Assembly: GCA_030654205.1 (NCBI GenBank)
Contig: JAURXW010000386.1
Span: forward strand, 1 to 7,596
DNA from: Bacteriovorax sp.
GTDB taxonomy: Bacteria; Bdellovibrionota; Bacteriovoracia; Bacteriovoracales; Bacteriovoracaceae
DNA: 7,596 nt
Reading direction: 5' to 3'
In this document: piece by piece, positions 1-7,504 of the stretch
How the letters are laid out: each line of letters opens with the position of its first letter
Position numbering within the stretch: the stretch's first letter is position 1
The notes under the pieces: model-generated
What the model saw: the letters and a program-made list of their open reading frames with translations, nothing else
Databases searched by the model: none
Told to the model about the DNA's origin: nothing
Program-made: the position numbers and the translations under genes

Positions 1-2
1 AC

Positions 3-1775
3 AAAAATATTAGTTTTGATGTTGGAAATGAAGAGAAAAAATTATTAGAACTTTCCAAATATGTTCAAAAGAAAATTACGAGTAAAGAGTGGGATGATAT
101 TGCAGTTAAAGCTAAACTTGATAAATATGAAGTTCAAAGAGGTGATTATCTCTGGAAAATTTCTAAGAAATTGTTTGGTTCTGGATTTTATTATTCAAAA
201 ATTTGGGCACTCAATCCACAAATCGCAAATCCTCATGAAATTGAACCAGGCACAGTGCTAGCTTTTGATACTGGGGACGCTGATTCAATGCCTAATGTTC
301 AAGTTGGGGAGTTCATTGATACTGAAACGACTTCTGGCAAATCAGGAACTAGCTTCGCAGGTATGGATGATGCCAATTCTCCTTCTTGGTTAAAAGAACG
401 AAAAAAACTTATTGATCAAGGTGTATATTTTCAATTTGCATCTGAAGAAACATATGAAGATCTTGAGCGCCTAGAAAATGCACAAAAGAATTTAGAATAC
501 GAAAAATACGATCCACCTTTATCTGATATCATAATTCAGGAACCTACTGATCAATATGACAAATCTGGTTTTGATAAAAACTCTAAAATTGTTTTTAATT
601 ATCGCGAAGGATTTTTCCTCAATAGTTTTGTAACGACGAATGTTGTACAGGATTTGGGAGAAATTAAGGCAACACCTAAAGAATCAGTTTTCATTCATAG
701 GTTTGATACTGTTTATGTAAATTTTGATAAATCCGCCAAAGTAAAACCAGGGGATCTTTTTTCAGTTTATACGGCCGGTGGAGAAGTCAAAAACGTTATA
801 TCGGATCGTTCAGGGTTTGTTTATACAACTACGGCCCAAGTTAAAACCATTCGAAAAATTGATGACGTTTGGGAATGTTTAGTTATTGAGCAATCGGGAA
901 TCGTGCAGCGTAAGGATAGATTAACAGTCTACACTCCCAAGATTGGAAAAATTGCGAGAACTTATAGTAAACGAAGTGTTGAAGCTGCGATTATCGGAAG
1001 TTACCGTGAATCTCTGACAGGAATTGCTTTTGGGGATGTAGTATATCTAGATCGTGGTAGAGCGGACGGCGTGGAGCTTGGAAATCTTTTTGAAATCTAT
1101 TCTTTTGTTGATCGTGGAACTCAAAGAAAAATTACTGCGAGTCCGACTTATAAAGTTGGAGAGTTAACGGTAATTAATATTACGGATAATTTTGCGACTG
1201 CATTAGTGACAAATTCTTCTAACGAAATAAGTTTGGGTAGTATTGCAATTACAAAAACTCAAGAAGAAGCTGCGCGTGCAGTTCGTTTGAAGAGCAAAGA
1301 TAAATTAAAAGATATCAGAAAAGTTGAAGGCAAGGCCCTTGATGAGTTGGATGTAGAGTTAAATCTTGATGATGTAAGTCAAGACATTCTCAATAAAGCA
1401 GATAAGATTCAACTAACAGAAGACGAGCTTGAAGAGTTGGAACGTCAAGAAAGAGACAAGTCAGTCATCAAAGATTCAGAACGAGATGTGAAAGAACTTG
1501 ATCGTCTTGAAAACGAAATTCAAGATTCGGAAAAATCACTCAATGAATCAAAAGTTGATGAAGATAAATTTCTTGAACAATCAAGTCTTGAAGAGCATGA
1601 AAAGAAAGCAAAACTTCAAGATCCAAATGCCTTTGAATCGATCAATGAGATTGAAAAAGATATTGGTAGAAAATATTTAGATGAAGATATTAACAACAAA
1701 GAAAATCCATACGGTCTTACTGAATTTGACCTTGAAGAAGTGGATGAGTTGTTGAATACTGGTCCTAAAAAATAG
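3..1775 (+). CDS. LysM-domain protein with two tandem beta-rich repeats and acidic tail (5' end outside window)
   Basis: The reading frame is open from the first complete codon of the window, so the gene is cut by the window edge; 590 codons are visible. Counting from position 3, residues about 42-88 form a LysM domain: YEVQRGDYLWKIS, then KIWALNPQI, then EIEPGTVLAF. LysM binds the glycan of peptidoglycan, so an envelope location is likely, but any signal peptide lies upstream. Residues about 228-311 and 327-417 look like two copies of one domain: FDTVYVNFDK followed by PGDLFSVY, and GDVVYLDRGR followed by LGNLFEIY, each continued by alternating beta-like strands. From about residue 441 to the end the chain is rich in Glu, Asp and Lys, probably helical or coiled coil. 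The first possible start inside the window, TTG at 171, splits the LysM domain and is not the real start. topA follows after 25 bases, suggesting an operon. The exact function is unknown. Confidence 0.85.
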   Translation, partial: KNISFDVGNEEKKLLELSKYVQKKITSKEWDDIAVKAKLDKYEVQRGDYLWKISKKLFGSGFYYSKIWALNPQIANPHEIEPGTVLAFDTGDADSMPNVQVGEFIDTETTSGKSGTSFAGMDDANSPSWLKERKKLIDQGVYFQFASEETYEDLERLENAQKNLEYEKYDPPLSDIIIQEPTDQYDKSGFDKNSKIVFNYREGFFLNSFVTTNVVQDLGEIKATPKESVFIHRFDTVYVNFDKSAKVKPGDLFSVYTAGGEVKNVISDRSGFVYTTTAQVKTIRKIDDVWECLVIEQSGIVQRKDRLTVYTPKIGKIARTYSKRSVEAAIIGSYRESLTGIAFGDVVYLDRGRADGVELGNLFEIYSFVDRGTQRKITASPTYKVGELTVINITDNFATALVTNSSNEISLGSIAITKTQEEAARAVRLKSKDKLKDIRKVEGKALDELDVELNLDDVSQDILNKADKIQLTEDELEELERQERDKSVIKDSERDVKELDRLENEIQDSEKSLNESKVDEDKFLEQSSLEEHEKKAKLQDPNAFESINEIEKDIGRKYLDEDINNKENPYGLTEFDLEEVDELLNTGPKK

Positions 1776-1788
1776 TTATTTAATTTTT

Positions 1789-1792
1789 AAGG
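1789..1792 (+). promoter_or_regulatory. Shine-Dalgarno site of topA
   Basis: AAGG lies 8 bases before the ATG at 1801, in the short gap after the LysM gene stop. It supports this ATG as the topA start and hence the reality of the unusual Lys/Ala-rich N-terminus. I see no separate promoter in the 25-base gap, so topA is probably read from an upstream promoter. Confidence 0.6.
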
Positions 1793-1800
1793 TAAAAAAT

Positions 1801-4323
1801 ATGTGCGCAAAAGCTGTTGCTAAAAAATCGGCCGCAAAAAAAGCTCCTGCTAAAAAAGTAGTAGCAGCTAAAAAGGCAGCTTCTAAAGCAAAAATCGCAG
1901 TTAAGATGCCTTCTAAGTTTACGGCAAAAGCTGGAAAGGCCGGAGCTGTCGTAGTTGAAGAGGAAGTTATTAATTCTTCAAAACTTGGAAAATATGACTT
2001 GGTTGTTGTTGAGTCACCTTCTAAAGCTAAAACTATAAAAAAATATTTAGGCCGAGGATATCAAGTTGTAGCTTCAAATGGGCATATAAAAGATCTTCCA
2101 AAATCTAAACTTGGTGTTGATGTTAAAGATGACTTTGCTCTAGACCTAGTGCCAATTACGGGGAAAAAAGATAAAATTGAGCGCATTCAAGAACTTGCTA
2201 AATACGCTAATAATATTTACCTCGCTCCCGATATGGACCGCGAAGGGGAAGCAATTGCTTTTCACTTGGCCGAAGAAATAGGAAAAAAGAAAAATATTCA
2301 CCGTGTAGTTTTCAATGCTGTTACTAAAACGGCCGTTAAATTTGCCATCGATAATCCAACAGAATTAAATCAGCCAATGTATGATTCTCAAAAGACGAGA
2401 AGAGTACTCGATCGTTTGGTTGGATATAAAATCTCACCAATCCTTTGGGATAAAGTTCAACGTGGAATTTCAGCAGGTCGCGTGCAATCAGTTGCCTTGA
2501 GAGTTATTGTAGATCGCGAAGACCTGATAAAAGCTTTTAAATCTGAAAAATGGTTTTCAATTCAAGGTGAATTAGAAAAAAAGAATATTAATTTTGAAGT
2601 TCGTTATTATGGCGAAGAAGCCAACAAAAAAACTGAGCTTGATGGACCGGATGCTGAAAAACTATCTAAGAAAATACTTGCCGATATAAAAGGTAAGGTC
2701 CTTAGTGCTATTGATGTTAAAAAGAAAGAGCGCAAACAAAATCCTACGGCTCCATTTACGACTTCAAAATTACAACAGGAAGCTGCTAATAAGTTAGGTT
2801 TTACTGCTAAAAAAACTATGATGATTGCTCAGATGTTATACGAAGGGGTTCAGCTTCGAGATCATGGGCTTCAGGGTTTAATTACCTATATGAGAACGGA
2901 TTCAGTGCGAACTGAACCAGAAGCGATGAAGGCCCTTCGTGAATTTATTCCCAAAAAATATGGTAAAGATTTTCTTTCTACTGAAGAGATTACTTATAAA
3001 AAGAAAGGAACTAGCAAAGTTCAAGACGCCCATGAGGCCATTCGTCCAACGTCTTTTGAATTTACTCCTGAAGAAGTTCGTGGGGATTTAGATGCCGATC
3101 AACAAAAACTTTATGAATTGATTTGGAATAAATTTATTTCATCTCAAATGTCTCCAGCTATTATTGACCAAACTTCTGTAACGTTTGAATCGGGCGGGCA
3201 TTTTTTCAAATCAAATGGATCCATTGTTAAATTTCCTGGTTTTAGAACAGTGTATTTAGATTCTTTAGCCGAAAAGCAAAGTCGCAAAGAAGCTGATTCA
3301 GAAGATGTTGAAGAATCAAAATCAGGACTACTTCCTGAAATGAGTGTCGGCGAAACCTTTACTCCTAAAAAACTTATCGATATGGAAGAGCATTGGACTT
3401 CTCCACCACCTCGGTTTAACGAAGCAAGCCTTGTAAAAGCACTAGAAGAGGATGGAATTGGACGTCCTTCTACTTACGCTGCCATTATTTCAAATATTCA
3501 AGATCGTGGTTATGTAGAAAAAATAGAAAATCGATTTATCCCAACTGAACTTGGAACTGTCGTTTGTAAAATGTTGATAGAAAGTTTTCCCGATGTCATG
3601 GACATTGAATTTACGGCCAAAGTCGAAGAGTTACTTGATAAAATCGAAGAAGGTGATATCAGCTGGAAAAAAGTACTTCGCGAATTTTGGAAAGGCTTTG
3701 AGCTAACTTTAGAAAAAGCCAAAGAAGAAATGAAGAATTTAAAGAAGCAATCAATTCCAACTGGAGTGCATTGCCGGAAATGTGCTGATGGGGAATATCA
3801 AATAAAATGGGGAAAAAATGGGCAGTTTTTTGCTTGTTCAAATTACCCAGACTGTAATTCAACTGAAGATTTTAAAAAATCTCTAGATGGCGAATACACG
3901 ATCGTAGATAAAGTTTTTGCTAATGATCCTTGTCCAACTTGCGGAAAGCGAATGGCCATTAAAAAAGGAAAATACGGTAAATTTCTTGCTTGTGAAGAGT
4001 ATCCAACATGTGCCACTACATTGCCATTTACCTTGGACGTTCATTGCCCAGAATGTAAAGTTGGTAAATTTGCAGAGAAGAAAAGCCGTTATGGAAAATT
4101 CTTTTATGGCTGCTCTAATTATCCAACCTGCACGAATGCGATGTGGACTAAGCCTTTTCCATTTGCTTGTGTCGGCTGTGGATACGCAGTAATGGGTGAA
4201 AAATTTACCAAGAAACTCGGTAAACAATTAGAGTGTCCAAAATGTCGCCATAGAGTTGATATGGCCGATACTCCATTTCATGTTGAAGAAGAAAAAGTTG
4301 AATTTGTTGAGGAAGGGGCCTAG
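1801..4323 (+). CDS. topA: DNA topoisomerase I (type IA), omega protein
   Basis: Relaxes negatively supercoiled DNA in the cytoplasm by cutting one strand through a 5'-phosphotyrosine link and passing the other. At 840 aa the length is normal for a bacterial TopA. Residues 1-60 are an extra Lys/Ala-rich tail with AKK repeats, like histone H1 tails. The TOPRIM domain (about 64-180) has VVESPSKAKT with E71 and the acidic triad D144, D146, E148 in APDMDREGEA. Residues RRVLDRLVGYKISP and GRVQSVALR are standard TopA signatures. The catalytic tyrosine is Y363 in ITYMRTDS, and GIGRPSTYA (about 552-560) is another signature. The C-terminus carries three four-cysteine zinc motifs (C658/661/679/685, C711/714/731/737, C749/752/771/777) and a shorter fourth ribbon (C790/793/812/815). 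All key residues are present, so it should be active. It probably shares a transcript with the LysM gene upstream. Confidence 0.98.
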   Translation: MCAKAVAKKSAAKKAPAKKVVAAKKAASKAKIAVKMPSKFTAKAGKAGAVVVEEEVINSSKLGKYDLVVVESPSKAKTIKKYLGRGYQVVASNGHIKDLPKSKLGVDVKDDFALDLVPITGKKDKIERIQELAKYANNIYLAPDMDREGEAIAFHLAEEIGKKKNIHRVVFNAVTKTAVKFAIDNPTELNQPMYDSQKTRRVLDRLVGYKISPILWDKVQRGISAGRVQSVALRVIVDREDLIKAFKSEKWFSIQGELEKKNINFEVRYYGEEANKKTELDGPDAEKLSKKILADIKGKVLSAIDVKKKERKQNPTAPFTTSKLQQEAANKLGFTAKKTMMIAQMLYEGVQLRDHGLQGLITYMRTDSVRTEPEAMKALREFIPKKYGKDFLSTEEITYKKKGTSKVQDAHEAIRPTSFEFTPEEVRGDLDADQQKLYELIWNKFISSQMSPAIIDQTSVTFESGGHFFKSNGSIVKFPGFRTVYLDSLAEKQSRKEADSEDVEESKSGLLPEMSVGETFTPKKLIDMEEHWTSPPPRFNEASLVKALEEDGIGRPSTYAAIISNIQDRGYVEKIENRFIPTELGTVVCKMLIESFPDVMDIEFTAKVEELLDKIEEGDISWKKVLREFWKGFELTLEKAKEEMKNLKKQSIPTGVHCRKCADGEYQIKWGKNGQFFACSNYPDCNSTEDFKKSLDGEYTIVDKVFANDPCPTCGKRMAIKKGKYGKFLACEEYPTCATTLPFTLDVHCPECKVGKFAEKKSRYGKFFYGCSNYPTCTNAMWTKPFPFACVGCGYAVMGEKFTKKLGKQLECPKCRHRVDMADTPFHVEEEKVEFVEEGA

Positions 4324-4330
4324 GCCCTTT
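4313..4330. terminator. GC-rich dyad over the topA stop codon, possible terminator
   Basis: GGGCCTAGGCCC (4316-4327) is a perfect palindrome in AT-rich surroundings. It extends to AAGGGGC/GCCCTTT with a CTAG loop and one G-T pair. It contains the topA stop codon and lies in the 27-base gap between two convergent genes, where a bidirectional terminator would be expected. Only three T follow on the plus strand and there is no good T-run on the minus strand, so it is at best a weak intrinsic terminator. Confidence 0.35.
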
Positions 4331-4350
4331 CAAGCCTTGAGTTACTTATC

Positions 4351-5319
4351 TTAAATTGAGTTACACTCATTTGAAATCAAATTTGTTTTTCTTTCGTATA
4401 AACAACCTTCAAAAAAATCTAGAGTTTGTTGAATTTTATTATCAGTATTAAGACGATTTTCTTCAACACTTAAATAAATTGGATCACTAAGTTCTCGAAA
4501 GGAAATTGGAACAAGTTGTAATCTTTTTGTAGCATAATCAATTAAAGCCGAAGCGACTTCATCGTTACCATAACTAAAAGGCGAAATGGCCAAAAACCAG
4601 CGGCGCATATCTGTTAGGTAATTAAAGGGAGTGATTTCTTCGATTGAATCATTTTTTTCGAAGCGGGTGAGCATATCATTGAAGTCATTCAACCAGCGCA
4701 CGAGTTCTGTTTTTACACTGGCACCTTTGTAGAAATATAACTCAAATGAACTTAGCTTTTTATCGTCACAGACTTTAATATTATCTAAAGTAAGCAGGGA
4801 ATATCCTTCAGCACTTTTTAGATCATAGTCTGTAAATAGATTAAATATTTTTTCCTTAAAAAAATTATCATTACAAGAAATAATAATTTTGGGATTTGTC
4901 TCTGCATTATTAGTTCTTAGTTTCCCAAGATCAGTAGGGTTATTAAAAAAACCTTTTTCAGCAAAAAGTTTTTTATGAAGTTTTGTTATGTCTGAAAAAT
5001 CAAGGAGCACAGGACTCATTTCCGCAATAAAGTTTTGACCATTATTCCACATTTGCCAATCTCGCGATTTTAAAAGTGTGGCATCAGTATTATTTAAAAA
5101 ATCGTTTTTTAAAGCATAATAAGATGTTTTTCCTACTGCTTTAAGAATTTTATATCCTTTAAGATTATCGATTTTAATTGAGTAATTATTAAATTCTTTA
5201 GAAAGTCTTTGATAACGACCCTGGGCCTTACATTCCACGGGATAGTTAACAAGAATATCGCTGCAGGCAATGGCCCATGAACTCGAACATAATGTTAGAA
5301 ACAGTATTAAAATCTGCAT
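4351..5319 (-). CDS. Secreted Fic-like protein with degenerate active-site motif (putative pseudoenzyme)
   Basis: Encodes 322 aa. The N-terminus is a short Sec signal peptide, with a hydrophobic stretch MQILILFLTLCSSSWA and likely cleavage after AIA at residue 18, so the protein should be exported. The rest resembles a Fic domain in the right order. LHKKLF (114-119) followed by GKLRTNN (132-138) matches the family's LHxxL then PGxFRxxN. ELVRWLNDF (205-213) matches the LxxWLN helix. ISPFSYGN (245-252) sits where active Fic proteins have IHPFxDGNGR, and P271-I272 falls at the usual distance after GN. The catalytic His is Ser246, the acidic residue is Tyr250, and GNGR has become GNDE, so AMP transfer by the normal mechanism is not expected. 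The start is bounded by an in-frame TGA three codons upstream, and no clear Shine-Dalgarno is visible. The gene converges on topA and diverges from the MFS gene. The Fic assignment is my inference from spaced motifs; the role is unknown. Confidence 0.8.
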   Translation of the reverse strand: MQILILFLTLCSSSWAIACSDILVNYPVECKAQGRYQRLSKEFNNYSIKIDNLKGYKILKAVGKTSYYALKNDFLNNTDATLLKSRDWQMWNNGQNFIAEMSPVLLDFSDITKLHKKLFAEKGFFNNPTDLGKLRTNNAETNPKIIISCNDNFFKEKIFNLFTDYDLKSAEGYSLLTLDNIKVCDDKKLSSFELYFYKGASVKTELVRWLNDFNDMLTRFEKNDSIEEITPFNYLTDMRRWFLAISPFSYGNDEVASALIDYATKRLQLVPISFRELSDPIYLSVEENRLNTDNKIQQTLDFFEGCLYERKTNLISNECNSI

Positions 5320-5366
5320 GCTGTTTCATACCAAACAAATGGCCATAATGATTGAAATGAGAAAAA

Positions 5367-5372
5367 ATTATA
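5367..5372 (-). promoter_or_regulatory. -10 box (TATAAT) of the Fic-like gene
   Basis: The minus strand reads a perfect TATAAT here. Transcription would begin near 5360 and give a leader of about 40 bases before the ATG at 5319. No good -35 hexamer is present 16-18 bases upstream, so the promoter would be weak or activator-dependent, or the match is chance in AT-rich DNA. Confidence 0.4.
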
Positions 5373-5387
5373 GTTAGTACACGGCCA

Positions 5388-5404
5388 GACATTTATTTAA
5401 TGTC
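5388..5404. promoter_or_regulatory. Inverted repeat GACATT-N5-AATGTC in the divergent control region
   Basis: Perfect 6-base arms flank a 5-base TATTT centre. The repeat ends 8 bases before the AAGGAG of the MFS gene and lies upstream of the -10 box of the Fic-like gene. It could be an operator for a dimeric regulator controlling one or both genes, or a small hairpin in the MFS leader. I do not recognise the regulator. No convincing plus-strand promoter for the MFS gene was found in 5320-5412. Confidence 0.35.
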
Positions 5405-5412
5405 CTGATTTT

Positions 5413-5418
5413 AAGGAG
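5413..5418 (+). promoter_or_regulatory. Strong Shine-Dalgarno (AAGGAG) before the MFS gene
   Basis: AAGGAG is the best ribosome binding site in the window. It is 6 bases before CTG 5425, which is in frame with the transporter, and only 2 bases before ATG 5421, which opens a four-codon frame ending at 5435. The first ordinary start in the transporter frame, GTG 5458, is 39 bases away and has no site of its own. Confidence 0.65.
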
Positions 5419-5424
5419 TTATGA

Positions 5425-6594
5425 CTGAAAGTTAAAATAATAACACGTACGGTTCTGGTGTTGTCGCTCGTAAGCTTCTTTGGAGACATTGCCAGTGAAC
5501 TTTTATATCCGATTATGCCTCTCTATTTAAAAAGCATTGGGATGGGAGTTTTGTATATTGGATTACTCGAAGGGGTTGCAGATGCAATCGCAGGTCTTTC
5601 AAAAAGTTATTTTGGAAAACTCTCAGACATTAGCGGTCGAAGAATGCCTTTTGTTTGGTTTGGTTATGTATTATCGAGTTTTTCAAAGTCAGCAATAGGA
5701 ATATTTGTAAATCCAGCTTGGGTTTTATTAACTCGTTCAGGTGATCGTTTGGGAAAAGGGGTTAGGACTGCAGCAAGAGATGCGATGCTTTCAAGTGAAG
5801 CTACTCCTGAAACCAAAGGCGCAGTCTTTGGTTTTCATAGATCCCTTGATACGCTGGGAGCATTTTTAGGACCTATATTGGCTTTAATTTATCTTCACTA
5901 TCATCCAGGGGAGTATAGACGATTATTTGCTTATGCTTTAATACCCGCAATTTTTGTGGTGATAACTTTAGGCTTCGTAAAAGAAAAGAGAGTAGAGAGA
6001 AAAATTGAAAATGGAAATGCGTTTTGGAATTCTCTGAGTTACTGGAAAATTGCGTCACCTGAATATAAAAAAATTCTTCTTCTCATTATTTCTTTTACCC
6101 TAATGAATTCCTCCGACATGTTTTTAATACTCAAGGCTCGGGAGAGTGGACTTGGTGATGTACAGACGATTTCGCTTTATATTTTCTATAATTTAATTTA
6201 CGCACTTTCTTCTTATAAAATGGGTATTCTTTCTGATCGTATAGGAAAGAAAAAAGTTTTTATCATGGGACTTTTCTTTTTTATTATTACCTACGCAGGA
6301 ATGGCCTTCAATTCACGCATTGAAATTTTTTATTTTCTTTTCATTTTATATGGATTATTTGCAGCAGCGACCGAAGGAATTTCCAAGGCCTGGATTAGCA
6401 ATCTTTGTCAGAAAGTAGATCTTGCCACAGCTCTTGGTTTTCAAGCAACAACGCAAAGTATAGCAGCGATGTTTGCCAGTTTTATTGCAGGAGCTATTTG
6501 GATGAGTTATGGGCCAATGGCGATGTTTTTATTTTCTGCTTTGGGAACTTTACTCGTGACTGTTATACTCATTAAAGAGAGGTCTATTCAATAA
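5425..6594 (+). CDS. MFS transporter, 12 membrane helices (MJ1317-like group)
   Basis: An inner-membrane secondary transporter whose substrate cannot be told from the sequence. Counted from CTG 5425 it has 389 aa. Helix 1 ends in SFFGDIASELLYPIMPLYL, typical of this MFS group. The loop 2-3 motif GKLSDISGRR is at 64-73. DRLGKGVRTAARDAML (about 107-122), followed by GAVFGFHRSLDTLGA, is the group signature. The second half repeats the loop motif as GILSDRIGKKK (about 267-277), and a cytoplasmic loop rich in Lys and Arg separates the halves. The start is uncertain. The first ordinary start, GTG 5458, lacks a ribosome site and removes the charged leader KVKIITRT before helix 1. CTG 5425 has AAGGAG at ideal distance, and an in-frame TGA at 5422-5424 blocks anything further upstream. 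If GTG is used, the protein has 378 aa. It diverges from the Fic-like gene and converges with the methyltransferase gene. Confidence 0.9.
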   Translation: MKVKIITRTVLVLSLVSFFGDIASELLYPIMPLYLKSIGMGVLYIGLLEGVADAIAGLSKSYFGKLSDISGRRMPFVWFGYVLSSFSKSAIGIFVNPAWVLLTRSGDRLGKGVRTAARDAMLSSEATPETKGAVFGFHRSLDTLGAFLGPILALIYLHYHPGEYRRLFAYALIPAIFVVITLGFVKEKRVERKIENGNAFWNSLSYWKIASPEYKKILLLIISFTLMNSSDMFLILKARESGLGDVQTISLYIFYNLIYALSSYKMGILSDRIGKKKVFIMGLFFFIITYAGMAFNSRIEIFYFLFILYGLFAAATEGISKAWISNLCQKVDLATALGFQATTQSIAAMFASFIAGAIWMSYGPMAMFLFSALGTLLVTVILIKERSIQ

Positions 6595-6599
6595 ATCGA

Positions 6600-7496
6600 T
6601 TAGCAGATATTTCGAGCAAAAGAATATATTCCGGCCGGCAAAATGCGCTCGTCATTAGAATGACGGAGACCAAGTTCACCAACTTCAATTATTTTTTTTG
6701 ATTGGTGATCAGTCATTAAGTTACGTAGGGCCTCTGATTGAACTCCGTGAGTGTGGGATGAAAGAAAGAAAAAACTATTTTCTTTTGTGAGAATATTGAA
6801 ACAATCATTAACGAGTTCATAAATCATTTCATCAAATTCCCAAACCTCTTTATTGGCCCCATGACCCCAACTTGGAGGATCTGCCAAAATTCCATCGTAT
6901 CTAAAACCTTTCTTTAATGAATGTTTTACGAACGCCTTCACATCTTCTTGAACAAATTTTATTTTTTTCATATCGAGACCCGATATTTCAGCGTTCTCTC
7001 GTCCCCAAGTTAAAACACCTTTGCTTGAATCCACATGAAAAACTTCGGCCCCGGCAGAAAGTACAGCTAGGCTTGCACATCCCGTGTAACCAAAAAGATT
7101 TAAAAATTTAAGTGGTCTTCCCAACTTGGCCTGAAGGCGAGTCGTTTCATTAACTAAAGAATTCCAAACGGCCGCTTGTTCAAAAAAAACGCCACAATGG
7201 CCAAAAGATGTAAATTTAAGTTTAAAGCGCATTTCTTTTGCTTCTGGAGTCTTCCATTTCAAGATAAGCCCATTTGGCTCTATGTCTGAGCGATGCTTCC
7301 AAATGCCGCCACCGTCACTTTTGCGAGTACAAATAGAAGTAGCTTTTTTCCACTCACTTTCTTGAAGTTTAGGCGCCCAAATAGACTGTGGAGAGGGGCG
7401 TTCTACAATGGTGCCTTCAATAATTTCGAGTTTTTTGCCAAATCCCGAATCCAAAAGGACATAACCGGGAATCTTTTCAGATATAAGATTTTTCAT
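6600..7496 (-). CDS. Class I SAM-dependent methyltransferase, RlmI/RlmK-like without PUA domain
   Basis: Encodes 298 aa, complete. Residues 11-112 are the beta-rich N-terminal part seen in this family (GYVLLDSGFGKKLE, RPSPQSIW, GVFFEQAAVWNSL). The Rossmann methyltransferase domain follows. The SAM-binding motif is LNLFGYTGCASLAVLSAGA (about 132-150), HVDSSKGVLTWGRENAE binds the ribose (154-170), and DGILADPPSWGHG (201-213) is motif IV. These are close to the 23S rRNA methyltransferases RlmI and RlmK, but the PUA RNA-binding domain of RlmI is absent. The likely substrate is rRNA, yet base and position cannot be assigned, so no symbol is given. The ATG at 7496 has no Shine-Dalgarno and lies right after a predicted -10 box, so the mRNA may be nearly leaderless. 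Its stop codon is 5 bases from that of the convergent MFS gene. Confidence 0.9.
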   Translation of the reverse strand: MKNLISEKIPGYVLLDSGFGKKLEIIEGTIVERPSPQSIWAPKLQESEWKKATSICTRKSDGGGIWKHRSDIEPNGLILKWKTPEAKEMRFKLKFTSFGHCGVFFEQAAVWNSLVNETTRLQAKLGRPLKFLNLFGYTGCASLAVLSAGAEVFHVDSSKGVLTWGRENAEISGLDMKKIKFVQEDVKAFVKHSLKKGFRYDGILADPPSWGHGANKEVWEFDEMIYELVNDCFNILTKENSFFFLSSHTHGVQSEALRNLMTDHQSKKIIEVGELGLRHSNDERILPAGIYSFARNIC

Positions 7497-7504
7497 TAAT
7501 TTTT

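Noticed and set aside
171..173. TTG as start of the LysM gene
   Set aside because: The frame is open back to the window edge and the LysM domain begins about 15 codons before this TTG, so it lies inside the domain.
3883..4227. 114-codon open frame on the minus strand inside topA
   Set aside because: It lies opposite the conserved zinc-ribbon region, has no ribosome site and no recognisable domain; the topA frame explains the sequence.
4337..4369. Direct repeat TTGAGTTAC (4337 and 4356) and small hairpin TGAGT-TAC-ACTCA
   Set aside because: Only two copies of 9 bases, partly in the end of the Fic-like gene; no T-run follows the hairpin. Most likely chance.
4351..5319. Fic-like protein as a lipoprotein
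   Set aside because: Cys19 follows AIA, but the -3 position is Ala rather than Leu and the n-region has no Lys or Arg, so signal peptidase I cleavage is more likely than lipidation.
5421..5435. Four-codon frame MTES as a separate leader peptide gene
   Set aside because: The AAGGAG is only 2 bases before this ATG, and no attenuator-like pairing or codon run follows; kept only as an alternative in the start-codon finding.
6622..6638. Overlapping palindromes GAATATATTC and CCGGCCGG
   Set aside because: They encode conserved-looking residues (PAGIYS) of the methyltransferase C-terminus; no terminator shape and no second copy seen.
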